Source: Candidatus Rifleibacteriota bacterium (GTDB lineage: Bacteria; Riflebacteria; Ozemobacteria; Ozemobacterales; Ozemobacteraceae). Taken from it: DNA of 13,554 nucleotides. The stretch covers positions 1 to 13,554 of the forward strand of contig JAKQKW010000163.1 in the NCBI GenBank assembly GCA_029560455.1. The letters are read 5' to 3'. Both the position numbers and the translations under genes were made by a program. Shown here piece after piece: positions 1 through 5,804 of the stretch. The notes under the pieces were generated by a model. That model searched no databases. It was not told where the DNA came from and saw only the letters and a program-made list of their open reading frames with translations. Numbering within the stretch: position 1 is the stretch's first letter; each line of letters begins with the position of its first letter.

Positions 1-341
1 GGTTCTTCGTGGGTCGGGGCGAGGCCGAGCTGGTTGCCGTTCTTCAGTTCGGTCTTGAACCAGACATCCATTTTTTCGTCGTCCCAGCGGTCGGTCGGTT
101 CCCAGGTGGCGGGGGCCTGCAGTGAGGTGAGCATGATTTCCTGGCCGTCGATCGCGTTCATTTCTTCGCGGATGATGTTGATGATCTTGTTGAGCACGCG
201 ATGGCCGAGCGGCAGGAACGAATAGGCGCCGGCGATTTCCTTGTCGATAAAGCCGCTCTTGAGAAGCAGCTGTGAATTGAGGCTGACTTCGTCTTTGGGA
301 AGGGTCTTCGAGGTTTTGGTAAACAGTTTTGATTGTTTCAT
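1..341 (-). CDS. proS: Prolyl-tRNA synthetase, N-terminal part (runs off left edge)
   Basis: This enzyme charges tRNA-Pro with proline in the cytoplasm. The visible 113 codons read as the start of a class II bacterial-type ProRS. The first residues MKQSKLF lead into a segment with LLLKSGFI, then GAYSFLPLGHRVLNKI and IIREEMN, the typical motif 1 region, and then a WEPTDRW stretch. The fragment ends at LAPTHEE, the conserved motif 2 entry (family form GPTHEE). Resemblance to E. coli ProS is clear along the whole fragment. The ATG at 339-341 is the natural start for the family; no strong Shine-Dalgarno site precedes it. The gene lies downstream of the DUF445 gene on the same strand, 125 bases apart, so the two could share a transcript. 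Editing and anticodon-binding domains lie outside the window. Confidence 0.9.
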   Translation of the reverse strand, partial: MKQSKLFTKTSKTLPKDEVSLNSQLLLKSGFIDKEIAGAYSFLPLGHRVLNKIINIIREEMNAIDGQEIMLTSLQAPATWEPTDRWDDEKMDVWFKTELKNGNQLGLAPTHEE

Positions 342-400
342 TTTATGCCACACCGAGTTGTTTGAATTGGGGATGCACCTTTGGTAATTGGTTCTGCAAA

Positions 401-429
401 TTTATCACAATTCGGGGCGAAATTGTCCG
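401..429 (-). promoter_or_regulatory. Possible sigma70 promoter for proS
   Basis: Read on the minus strand, CGGACA (424-429) is followed after 17 bases by GATAAA (401-406), which is preceded by TG in extended -10 position. Each hexamer matches the consensus at four of six places. It lies in the gap before proS, about 60 bases from its start codon. The match is only moderate, so this is a candidate. Confidence 0.3.
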
Positions 430-466
430 GCAATTTTGAAATTCTGCAAAGTCCGATTATGCGCGC

Positions 467-1132
467 TTATTGAAGAAGGAAATTCTGAATTGCCCACTGG
501 GCGATACCGACGATGACGCCGAGAACGCCGCCTAGCCTGATGATCATTGCCATTTCGCGGTCGGCGATGCGGTTGAACAGGCTTTCAAGTTTGATCAGAT
601 TCATGTTGCAGACTTTTTCGATGACGATTTCCTGGACTGAGATTTTCTCTGAGGCTTTTTCAGCGGCGCGGTCGAGCATCAGCGGAATCTGTCGCTTCAG
701 AACCGCACAGAGTTCTTTTTCGATGCGGTCCATTACTGATTTAACCAGGGTGTCGGCGCTTAAGTTGAAGAACGGGATCTTTTTGGCAAACGAAGCGATG
801 TAATCTTTTATCTGCTGCTCGATCTGGTCGCGGTTTTTCTTCATCATTTCTTCGATGATCGGCTCGACATCAGTCGGTTCAACTTTTTTTATCAGTTCTT
901 CGACGCTTATCAGTTCGCCTTCGACGATTTTGCCGAGATTGCAGGCGAGCTCTTTCTGGCGCTTTGGCAGCAGACCCTGAAATTCGAAAAAGAGAAATTT
1001 CCAGGGCTGTTGCGGGTGAAACAGGGCTTTGATCGCAAGCCAGTTGGTTACCCAGCCGATCAGGCCGCCCATGAAGGCAGACAGAATGAAACTATGAAGA
1101 AGAGGGTGGAGAAAAAATTGTTCCAGATTCAT
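467..1132 (-). CDS. DUF445 family membrane protein
   Basis: This is a 221-residue protein of the DUF445 (YheB-like) family, whose biochemical role is unknown. The N-terminal membrane segment (about residues 12-34) contains the family hallmark GWVTNWLAIKALFHP, followed by the usual QGLLPKRQ(K)ELA segment. The middle (about 60-195) is charged and helical, and a second hydrophobic segment, GGVLGVIVGIAQWAIQNFLL, closes the protein. Other family members have the same layout: two membrane anchors flanking a helical domain. The length is at the short end for the family but looks complete. The ATG at 1130-1132 places the first hydrophobic stretch correctly; only a weak purine-rich AGAGAG lies upstream. 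The stop codon is TAA. It precedes proS on the same strand, but nothing ties the two functionally. Confidence 0.85.
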   Translation of the reverse strand: MNLEQFFLHPLLHSFILSAFMGGLIGWVTNWLAIKALFHPQQPWKFLFFEFQGLLPKRQKELACNLGKIVEGELISVEELIKKVEPTDVEPIIEEMMKKNRDQIEQQIKDYIASFAKKIPFFNLSADTLVKSVMDRIEKELCAVLKRQIPLMLDRAAEKASEKISVQEIVIEKVCNMNLIKLESLFNRIADREMAMIIRLGGVLGVIVGIAQWAIQNFLLQ

Positions 1133-1149
1133 ACTGCGCTCTCTAGAGA

Positions 1150-1178
1150 TAGATATGCTGACAACAGGTTCGGGTCAA
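1150..1178 (-). promoter_or_regulatory. Possible promoter for the DUF445 gene
   Basis: On the minus strand TTGACC (1173-1178) is followed after 17 bases by TATCTA (1150-1155). The -35 element is good and the -10 poor, since its last, most important T is missing. It would give a leader of about 10 bases before the ATG at 1132. It is a weak candidate. Confidence 0.3.
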
Positions 1179-1327
1179 CCGACACGAAGGCCGGCAGCAA
1201 CATTCGCCGGCAGGTTTCCCCGCATGCAGGCGGTTTTCGCAAGTATAGCACAGTAATGTGAATTATCGTTCAACAAATTTGCAATGCTGCCGATAAACCC
1301 GGTGACTGTGACAGGGAGGTGGGATTC

Positions 1328-1477
1328 ATGAGAGTCATAGCTCTGATCCTGGTCCTTATCACAAGCGTTATCGGCTTCGTTATGAGCTACGGTTTCGCTT
1401 ATCGTAAGGTTACAGGCGTTCTCTATTCTTCATCCGCCACGATGCAGTCGTCTGCCGCGGTTTCGACCGAGAGGTAG
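1328..1477 (+). CDS. Small single-span membrane protein, 49 aa, unknown
   Basis: This short ORF has an excellent ribosome binding site: AGGGAGGTGGG (1312-1323 region) lies 4-8 bases before the ATG. The 49-residue product starts MRVIALILVLITSVIGFVMS, one hydrophobic segment of about 20 residues with a single Arg before it. A short tail, YGFAYRKVTG and then a Ser/Ala-rich end, follows up to a TAG stop. It could be a small inner-membrane protein or an uncleaved signal anchor. I do not recognise a family. It lies between the divergent DUF445 gene and metK. Because metK has its own promoter at 1589-1617, the two are probably transcribed separately. The RBS and hydrophobicity argue for a real gene, but no homology supports it. 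Confidence 0.55.
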   Translation: MRVIALILVLITSVIGFVMSYGFAYRKVTGVLYSSSATMQSSAAVSTER

Positions 1478-1588
1478 AAGTTCGTTACGGGGAACAGGCC
1501 GTTCAGCCAGCTTTCTGGTCGGGCGGTCTGTTTTATTTATGGCCGTTGCGAGTTTTTCTCATATCTCTTAAAAATCTTCTCCAATAGC

Positions 1589-1617
1589 TTGACGGAGCCC
1601 GAGGCGGTTGTTATAAT
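1589..1617 (+). promoter_or_regulatory. Strong sigma70-type promoter for metK
   Basis: TTGACG (1589-1594), a 17-base spacer and a perfect TATAAT (1612-1617) form a near-consensus promoter. Transcription should start near 1624, leaving a leader of about 28 bases before the metK ATG at 1652. That leader is too short for a SAM riboswitch. The promoter also shows that the TTG at 1589, which would extend the metK frame by 21 codons, is not the start, because it lies inside the -35 box. Confidence 0.85.
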
Positions 1618-1651
1618 CACGCCACTTAACGAAAGGCTTACGGAGGGCTCG

Positions 1652-2833
1652 ATGAATAAAAATTTCTTTTTTACCTCTGAATCGGTTTGTGAAGGGCACC
1701 CTGATAAGGTTGCCGACCAGATTTCCGATGCAGTACTTGATGCGATTCTTGCTGGTGACCCCAAGGGTCGCGTAGCCTGTGAAACTGCTGTAACAACCGG
1801 TCTTGCCATTGTTATGGGCGAAATCACCACCAAATGCTACGTTGACGTGCAGGCCATTGCCCGCAAGGTAATCAGCGAAATCGGTTATACCAACGCCGAT
1901 TACGGTATCGATGGCAAGAGTTGCGGCGTTCTGGTAGCTCTCGATGAACAGTCACCCGACATCGCCCAGGGCGTTAACCACGCTCAGGACAGCTCCGATA
2001 AAGATGAAGACCTCAATGTTGGCGCCGGTGACCAGGGTATGATGGTAGGCTTCGCCTGCAACGAAACCCCTGATCTGATGCCCGCTCCGATTTATTATGC
2101 CCACAAAATGTGCCGCAAGCTCGCTGAAGTGCGCAAAGCCAAGGTCGTAGACTATCTCAGACCAGACGGCAAGGGCCAGGTAACCGTTGAATATCGCAAT
2201 GGCAAAGTTGCCAGAGTCGATGCGGTCGTTCTCTCGACCCAGCATGATCCTTCTGTCAGCCATGCCAAAATTACCGAAGACATGATCGAAAAGGTCATCA
2301 AACAGGTAATTCCGGCTGAACTGATCGATGCCAACACCAAATTCTACGTCAACCCCACCGGCCGCTTCGTCGTTGGCTGACCACAGGGCGACTGCGGTCT
2401 CACCGGCCGCAAAATCATCGTTGACACCTACGGCGGCATGGCCGCTCACGGTGGCGGCGCCTTCTCAGGCAAAGACCCGACCAAGGTCGACCGCTCTGGC
2501 GCCTACATGGGCCGCTATATCGCCAAGAATATCGTCGCTTCAGGTCTGGCTGAACGTGTTGAACTGCAGATTGCCTACGCCATCGGCGTTGCCAAACCCC
2601 TGTCAGTGCATGTGAACACCTTCGGCACCAGCAAGATCGGCCCCGAAAAGATCGAAGAAATCATTCGCAAAGTATTCGACCTCAGACCGGGTGCAATCAT
2701 CAAGAATCTGGGCCTGCGCCGCCCGATCTATCGCCAGACTGCTGCCTACGGTCACTTTGGCCGCAGCGATGTCGATCTCCCCTGGGAAAAACTCGACAAA
2801 GTCGCCGAGATCAAGAAGCTCGCCGGGCTCTGA
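1652..2833 (+). CDS. metK: S-adenosylmethionine synthetase, frame interrupted by an in-frame TGA
   Basis: MetK makes S-adenosylmethionine from methionine and ATP in the cytoplasm. The ATG at 1652 follows GGAGGG (1642-1647) and gives the family N-terminus [19 protein letters not shown], with catalytic His16 and Mg-binding Asp18. The first signature GAGDQG lies at residues 124-129 and the second, GGGAFSGKD, at 267-275. The C-terminal region keeps AYGHFGR and PWEK. Reading through gives 393 residues, the normal family length. Codon 243 (2378-2380) is TGA where MetK proteins have the second glycine of VIGGP(M/Q)GDCGLTGRK. Both halves are intact, in the same frame and similar in codon use, with no other lesion. 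As written, translation would stop after 242 residues and lose part of the active site. It could be a fresh nonsense mutation, a sequence error, or readthrough of a TGA followed by C. It is flanked by its own promoter and terminator. Confidence 0.95.
2378..2380 (+). other. In-frame TGA in metK at a conserved glycine position
   Basis: The codons read GTT GGC TGA CCA CAG GGC GAC. Known MetK proteins have V/I-G-G-P at this place, so TGA stands where glycine is expected. The next base is C, a context known to favour readthrough of UGA in E. coli. Of the roughly 39 other glycine codons in this gene none is GGA, the only glycine codon one base away from TGA. Confidence 0.95.
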
Positions 2834-2851
2834 TTGTTCTGAATTGAAAAC

Positions 2852-2884
2852 AACCGCCCGGTTCGGCCGGGCGGTTTGTTTTTT
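2852..2884 (+). terminator. Rho-independent terminator after metK
   Basis: A perfect 10-bp GC-rich stem (arms 2852-2861 and 2867-2876) with a 5-base loop TTCGG is followed by TGTTTTTT (2877-2884). It begins 18 bases after the metK stop codon and ends only two bases before the Shine-Dalgarno site of the next gene. Confidence 0.9.
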
Positions 2885-2896
2885 CTGGAGGCTGTT

Positions 2897-3700
2897 TTGC
2901 TCCTTCGTTACACCCTGAGACTGTCAGCTGGTCTGCTGGTTCTGGCACTGGCCGTTCTTGCCGCCTTTCACATCGAGGCGGCTCAGGCTAATGTATTGCC
3001 GGTTCTTGTCTATCACCACATTCAGGAAAAGGTCAGTTCTGACGTTTCCTGCACCCCTGAACAGTTCGACTCGCATATTCATGCTCTGAAGAATGCCGGT
3101 TATACTCCGCTTACTCTGGCTCAGGCCCGTCTTTTTATGGCCGGGGCTCTTAATGACGTAGAAAAGCCGGTTCTGATAACCTTTGATGACGGTTATGAGA
3201 GTCTTCATCAGTTTGCTTTGCCGATCGCGACTAAATATCAGGTGCCTATGTCTGTTTTTGTCGTGACTTCGCGCATTGGCCGCAAGCCGCAGTTTGCCCG
3301 CTACCTCGAAGAAAGCCAGATAAGGGAAATGGCCGCCTCGGGTTTTTTCTTTTTCGGGTCGCATACGCACGACCTGCATACAGAGACAACAAAAATTTTC
3401 GAGGCTTTCGGCCCTGCCTCTGACAATCCTTTTTTGCGCCTTCTCAGCCGTGATCTTCGCCTTTCATCGGCGCGCCTTGAGGCTATTACCGGTCAGCGCC
3501 CGGAGGCGATTGCCTGGCCATACGGCAAATACAACCCTGATTTTACGACAATTGCCCGACAGAACGGTTATAAACTGCACTTTACCAGTGCTTCCGGCTA
3601 TAATGAGCCCGGAACCAATCCCTTTGCCATCAAGCGTATTCCGATAACCTCACGCGACACGGCCATCAGCGTTTTACGCAAAGCCGGCGGCGGTTATTGA
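2897..3700 (+). CDS. Secreted polysaccharide deacetylase (NodB/PgaB-IcaB-like)
   Basis: This 267-residue exported enzyme is expected to remove N-acetyl (or similar) groups from a polysaccharide by metal-dependent hydrolysis in the periplasm or at the cell surface. Residues 1 to about 32 form a signal peptide ending in EAAQA-N. The NodB domain then begins with VLPVLVYHHI. Motif 1 is TFDDG with catalytic Asp97 and metal-binding Asp98. Motif 2 is SHTHDLH with His156 and His161, the five-residue spacing known from PgaB/IcaB-type deacetylases. Motif 3 is WPYGKYN (207-213), and RIPI lies near the end. I chose the TTG at 2897 because GGAGG (2887-2891) sits five bases before it; the in-frame TTG at 2876 lies inside the terminator stem. 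No polysaccharide synthase is adjacent, so the substrate is unknown. The gene lacks an obvious promoter of its own. Confidence 0.87.
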   Translation: MLLRYTLRLSAGLLVLALAVLAAFHIEAAQANVLPVLVYHHIQEKVSSDVSCTPEQFDSHIHALKNAGYTPLTLAQARLFMAGALNDVEKPVLITFDDGYESLHQFALPIATKYQVPMSVFVVTSRIGRKPQFARYLEESQIREMAASGFFFFGSHTHDLHTETTKIFEAFGPASDNPFLRLLSRDLRLSSARLEAITGQRPEAIAWPYGKYNPDFTTIARQNGYKLHFTSASGYNEPGTNPFAIKRIPITSRDTAISVLRKAGGGY

Positions 3701-3867
3701 AAACAGCCCGCTCCAGATAACAACAATATTTTTTGTAGCGGAAGCGGAATAGTTAAAAATCCTGATCAATCGACCAGCCCCCTTAGGAACGAGACTTTAC
3801 AAGTTGCTCCATTCCTGGACTCACTTTATTTGAACGGCCGGGCTTTTTTAAGTATTAGCGTAAGCAA

Positions 3868-3904
3868 AAAAACAGAGCCGGTTTTGCAAACCGGCTCTGT
3901 TTTT
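3868..3904. terminator. Bidirectional terminator between convergent genes
   Basis: A perfect 17-bp stem (3868-3884 with 3888-3904) has a three-base loop TGC. The outer pairs are A:T, so a run of T follows the GC-rich core on both strands. It lies between the deacetylase gene (plus) and the HAMP-protein gene (minus) and should end both transcripts. The remaining intergenic sequence (3701-3867) shows nothing I can identify. Confidence 0.88.
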
Positions 3905-3923
3905 AAAGAGTCTTCTGGTTAAA

Positions 3924-4550
3924 TCAGGCTTCGGCGGTTTCGGCGCTCTCTTCGCTGTCGGCCTTCTGCTCGCGGCGCTCTTTTTCGAGAGTGAATGAAA
4001 GCAGTGATTCTTCCATGCTTTCGAGGTTTTTCAGAACATCATCGAGCTTGCTGACATTGCCTGTGCTTTTGGCGAGAGTAACCCCGTCGCGAATACTGGC
4101 GACGTTCTCTTTGAAGCTGATAATCTTGTTGCGCAGCCCCATCGTCATCTCATTCATCGCATCTGCAAGATCTTTGAGTTCATCTTTCGGGCGCAGCTTG
4201 ATAAAGTGGGTCAGATCGCCTTCGCCGATGTTGCGCACGACCTTTTCCATGCGGTACACCGGCCCCGCTATCGTATGCGTCACAAATATACAGATGAACG
4301 CCACCACAAATATGCTGATCAGCTCTGCAATTATGACCCCCGGCAGCAATGCCTGCCCCAGCTGCTTGCTGTCAACGGGAAGCTTGGCTTCTTCAACCAG
4401 ATTGCTTTCAAGTTTTTCGACTGAAAAACCGTAAACAAGTGCACCAACAATGTTGGCGACGATAATAACTATCAGAATGAAAATCGCGGTCAACCTGCTC
4501 TGAAAGCCGGGCTTGATAAAATACTTTTTGCGGCGCCGGATTTGGGACAT
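3924..4550 (-). CDS. Two-span membrane protein with HAMP domain, no output domain
   Basis: The 208-residue protein starts with a basic cytoplasmic stretch (RRRKKYFIKPGFQSR). It has a first membrane helix (about 20-42), a short external loop of roughly 25 residues, and a second membrane helix (about 70-92). A HAMP linker follows (about 90-143), containing the Pro of IAGPVYRMEKV, then GEGDLTHFIKLRPKDELKDLADAMNEM. The rest is a helical, probably coiled-coil segment and a Glu/Ala-rich tail. HAMP domains pass signals across the membrane to kinase, cyclase or chemoreceptor domains; here none follows, so the partner must be another protein or the role is structural. The external loop is too short for a ligand-binding domain. 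AGGAGGGTGA about 8 bases upstream supports the ATG at 4550. It is the second gene of a unit with the acidic exported protein, 35 bases downstream of it. Confidence 0.78.
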   Translation of the reverse strand: MSQIRRRKKYFIKPGFQSRLTAIFILIVIIVANIVGALVYGFSVEKLESNLVEEAKLPVDSKQLGQALLPGVIIAELISIFVVAFICIFVTHTIAGPVYRMEKVVRNIGEGDLTHFIKLRPKDELKDLADAMNEMTMGLRNKIISFKENVASIRDGVTLAKSTGNVSKLDDVLKNLESMEESLLSFTLEKERREQKADSEESAETAEA

Positions 4551-4585
4551 GCAGTCACCCTCCTGAAAAACTTTTCTTCAGATTA

Positions 4586-4993
4586 TCACAGCTTAAATTC
4601 TGTTTCAACGGAATCGGTAGAATTTGCGTCAGTTTTTGCCGCATCATCCTCTTCTGTCTTTTCGATCTCTTCGGTTTCGTTAACCAGATCGAGGTATTGC
4701 TCTTCGGTCATGCCCTCGTCGACCGGTTGCTCTTCAGCATCAATCCAGCCCAGGTCGGCCAGAGTCGCGTCTGACTGAAAGTCTTCTTCGAGAAACCCTG
4801 AGTAATCGACCTTTTTCTCTTCAGAAAGTTTGGTTCGCCTTGTATCGAGCGGTTCAACCACACCGGCTGGAGCGCCAACAAGCAGGTCGATCTCGTTTCC
4901 CTGAAGCAGAAGGTCATAATCTGCAGCGGAAGCCGAGGCCAGAATCGGAAGCAGAAAAATCAGGGCGGTCAGAAAACTGAAGCGCAGCATCAT
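4586..4993 (-). CDS. Small acidic exported protein, unknown
   Basis: The 135-residue protein has a clear signal peptide: MMLRFSFLTALIFLLPILAS, then ASA and probable cleavage before ADYD. There is no lipobox cysteine, so a soluble periplasmic or secreted protein is expected. The mature part is about 110 residues, very rich in Glu and Asp. It has a possible short ordered region near the start (DLLLQGNEIDLLVGAPAGVVEPLDTRR) and a low-complexity acidic tail after about residue 95 that is probably disordered. I recognise no family. Either of two adjacent ATGs (4993 or 4990) could start it; GGTGA lies 6-9 bases upstream. It ends in TGA followed directly by TAA. The HAMP membrane-protein gene follows after 35 bases on the same strand, which suggests a joint role at the inner membrane, but this is only inference. 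Confidence 0.6.
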   Translation of the reverse strand: MMLRFSFLTALIFLLPILASASAADYDLLLQGNEIDLLVGAPAGVVEPLDTRRTKLSEEKKVDYSGFLEEDFQSDATLADLGWIDAEEQPVDEGMTEEQYLDLVNETEEIEKTEEDDAAKTDANSTDSVETEFKL

Positions 4994-5123
4994 TTGCGGT
5001 CACCGTTGGTTATAATGAATTGTCAGCCTCTGCCTTATCGGCAGAGTTAAAACATTGTTTAACGATTCTAAACCGGGGTGCTTTGGGGTAGCGATTTTTA
5101 AAAAATTCCTGTAAACTTCGCCC
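4994..5123. promoter_or_regulatory. Divergent intergenic region with two inverted repeats
   Basis: These 130 bases must hold the promoters of the leftward two-gene unit and of the rightward six-gene exporter operon. A 7-bp perfect hairpin lies at 5028-5034/5040-5046 (CTCTGCC, loop TTATC). An AT-rich inverted repeat GTTAAA-6-TTTAAC follows at 5046-5063. For the leftward unit the best -10 is TATAAC (5009-5014, minus strand) without a good -35. For the operon the best -10 is TAAACT (5112-5117), also without a clear -35. The repeats could be operators, but no regulator gene is adjacent. Confidence 0.4.
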
Positions 5124-5804
5124 ATGAGCAAATACTTATTCAGATATGGTTTCTCGACCGGCAAAGAGATGCATTATCGCATTACCATCAACGGCGCAGT
5201 CGATATTTCGACTCCCGGCGGCGATATGAACAACCCTGTTAAGATCGATATGTACATCAGCCAGAAGATTGTCACCTGTGATGAAGGGCAGGCAGTGGTC
5301 AAAGTTCGCATCGAAAATGTGCATGCCGACCCGCGCATGTCGAAAGAACATCTGCCGAAAACCGGCGTTGATTCGGTCATGCAGATCGATGCGCTTGGCA
5401 ATGTGCGCTGGCTCGACGGGGCTGCTGCCTGGCAGGGCGCCGAACATTCGATGATGCGGTTCCCAGACCATGCACTTGAGCCCGGTGACTCGTGGGTGCA
5501 GCAGGTTGAAGATGCCTCAGGTTCGGCAACGCCTTTTCATACCCGTTATCGTTTCAATGGTTTCGACCGCAAAAACCGTCGTCTGATGGTGTTTATGACC
5601 GAAATGTTTTCGGGGCATCCCGATGACAGAGACAGTCAGAGCATCGGCAGAGGCACCTTCACCTTTGACAGCGAAGAAAAATGGATTCACGACAGCAGTA
5701 ACCGTATCGTTTACGAATACCAGATTCCGGTGCCTGATAACCCGGCAATGAAAATCATAACCCGCACAACTTTGAATATCGACATGGAGCGCCTGCAGAA
5801 ATGA
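5124..5804 (+). CDS. Unknown 226-aa beta-rich protein, first gene of exporter operon
   Basis: I do not recognise this protein with confidence. Its sequence alternates short beta-type stretches. It starts with YLFRYGFSTGKEMHYRITINGAVDIS and has a central turn FPDHALEPGDSWVQQ. This resembles the pattern of DUF6263-like domains (Y-x-F-x2-G at the start, later a P-x-G-D-x-W turn), but I could not test that. There is no signal peptide or membrane helix, which is odd for an export operon. An in-frame TAA (5112-5114) four codons upstream rules out a longer start in this frame. No Shine-Dalgarno site precedes the ATG. TAAACT ends seven bases before it, the geometry of a leaderless transcript. Its stop codon overlaps the start of the channel gene (ATGA), so translation is probably coupled. 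It may be a cargo, accessory or quality-control protein. Confidence 0.75.
   Translation: MSKYLFRYGFSTGKEMHYRITINGAVDISTPGGDMNNPVKIDMYISQKIVTCDEGQAVVKVRIENVHADPRMSKEHLPKTGVDSVMQIDALGNVRWLDGAAAWQGAEHSMMRFPDHALEPGDSWVQQVEDASGSATPFHTRYRFNGFDRKNRRLMVFMTEMFSGHPDDRDSQSIGRGTFTFDSEEKWIHDSSNRIVYEYQIPVPDNPAMKIITRTTLNIDMERLQK

Noticed and set aside
1190..1213. Repeat GCCGGCAG occurring twice, 16 bases apart, each containing the palindrome GCCGGC
   Set aside because: Two short copies in a GC-rich patch are easily chance, and no mobile-element or array structure surrounds them.
1500..1560. Possible terminator after the small ORF (CCAG-CTTT-CTGG and later T-rich stretch)
   Set aside because: The stem has only four solid pairs and the T-rich part is over ten bases away and interrupted.
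1618..1651. SAM riboswitch upstream of metK
   Set aside because: The promoter places the transcript start near 1624, leaving a leader of about 28 bases, far too short for any known SAM riboswitch.
2378..2430. Selenocysteine insertion at the metK TGA, with a small hairpin (TGCGG/CCGCA) just downstream
   Set aside because: The hairpin has only five pairs, lacks the loop features of a bacterial SECIS and lies in strongly conserved coding sequence. The residue position is glycine, not cysteine, and no MetK selenoprotein is known to me.
1652..2833. Recoding of TGA as glycine or tryptophan throughout the genome
   Set aside because: Eight genes in the window end in TGA, several with ATGA start-stop overlaps, and reading through would fuse unrelated proteins. 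Tryptophan would not fit the conserved glycine position either.
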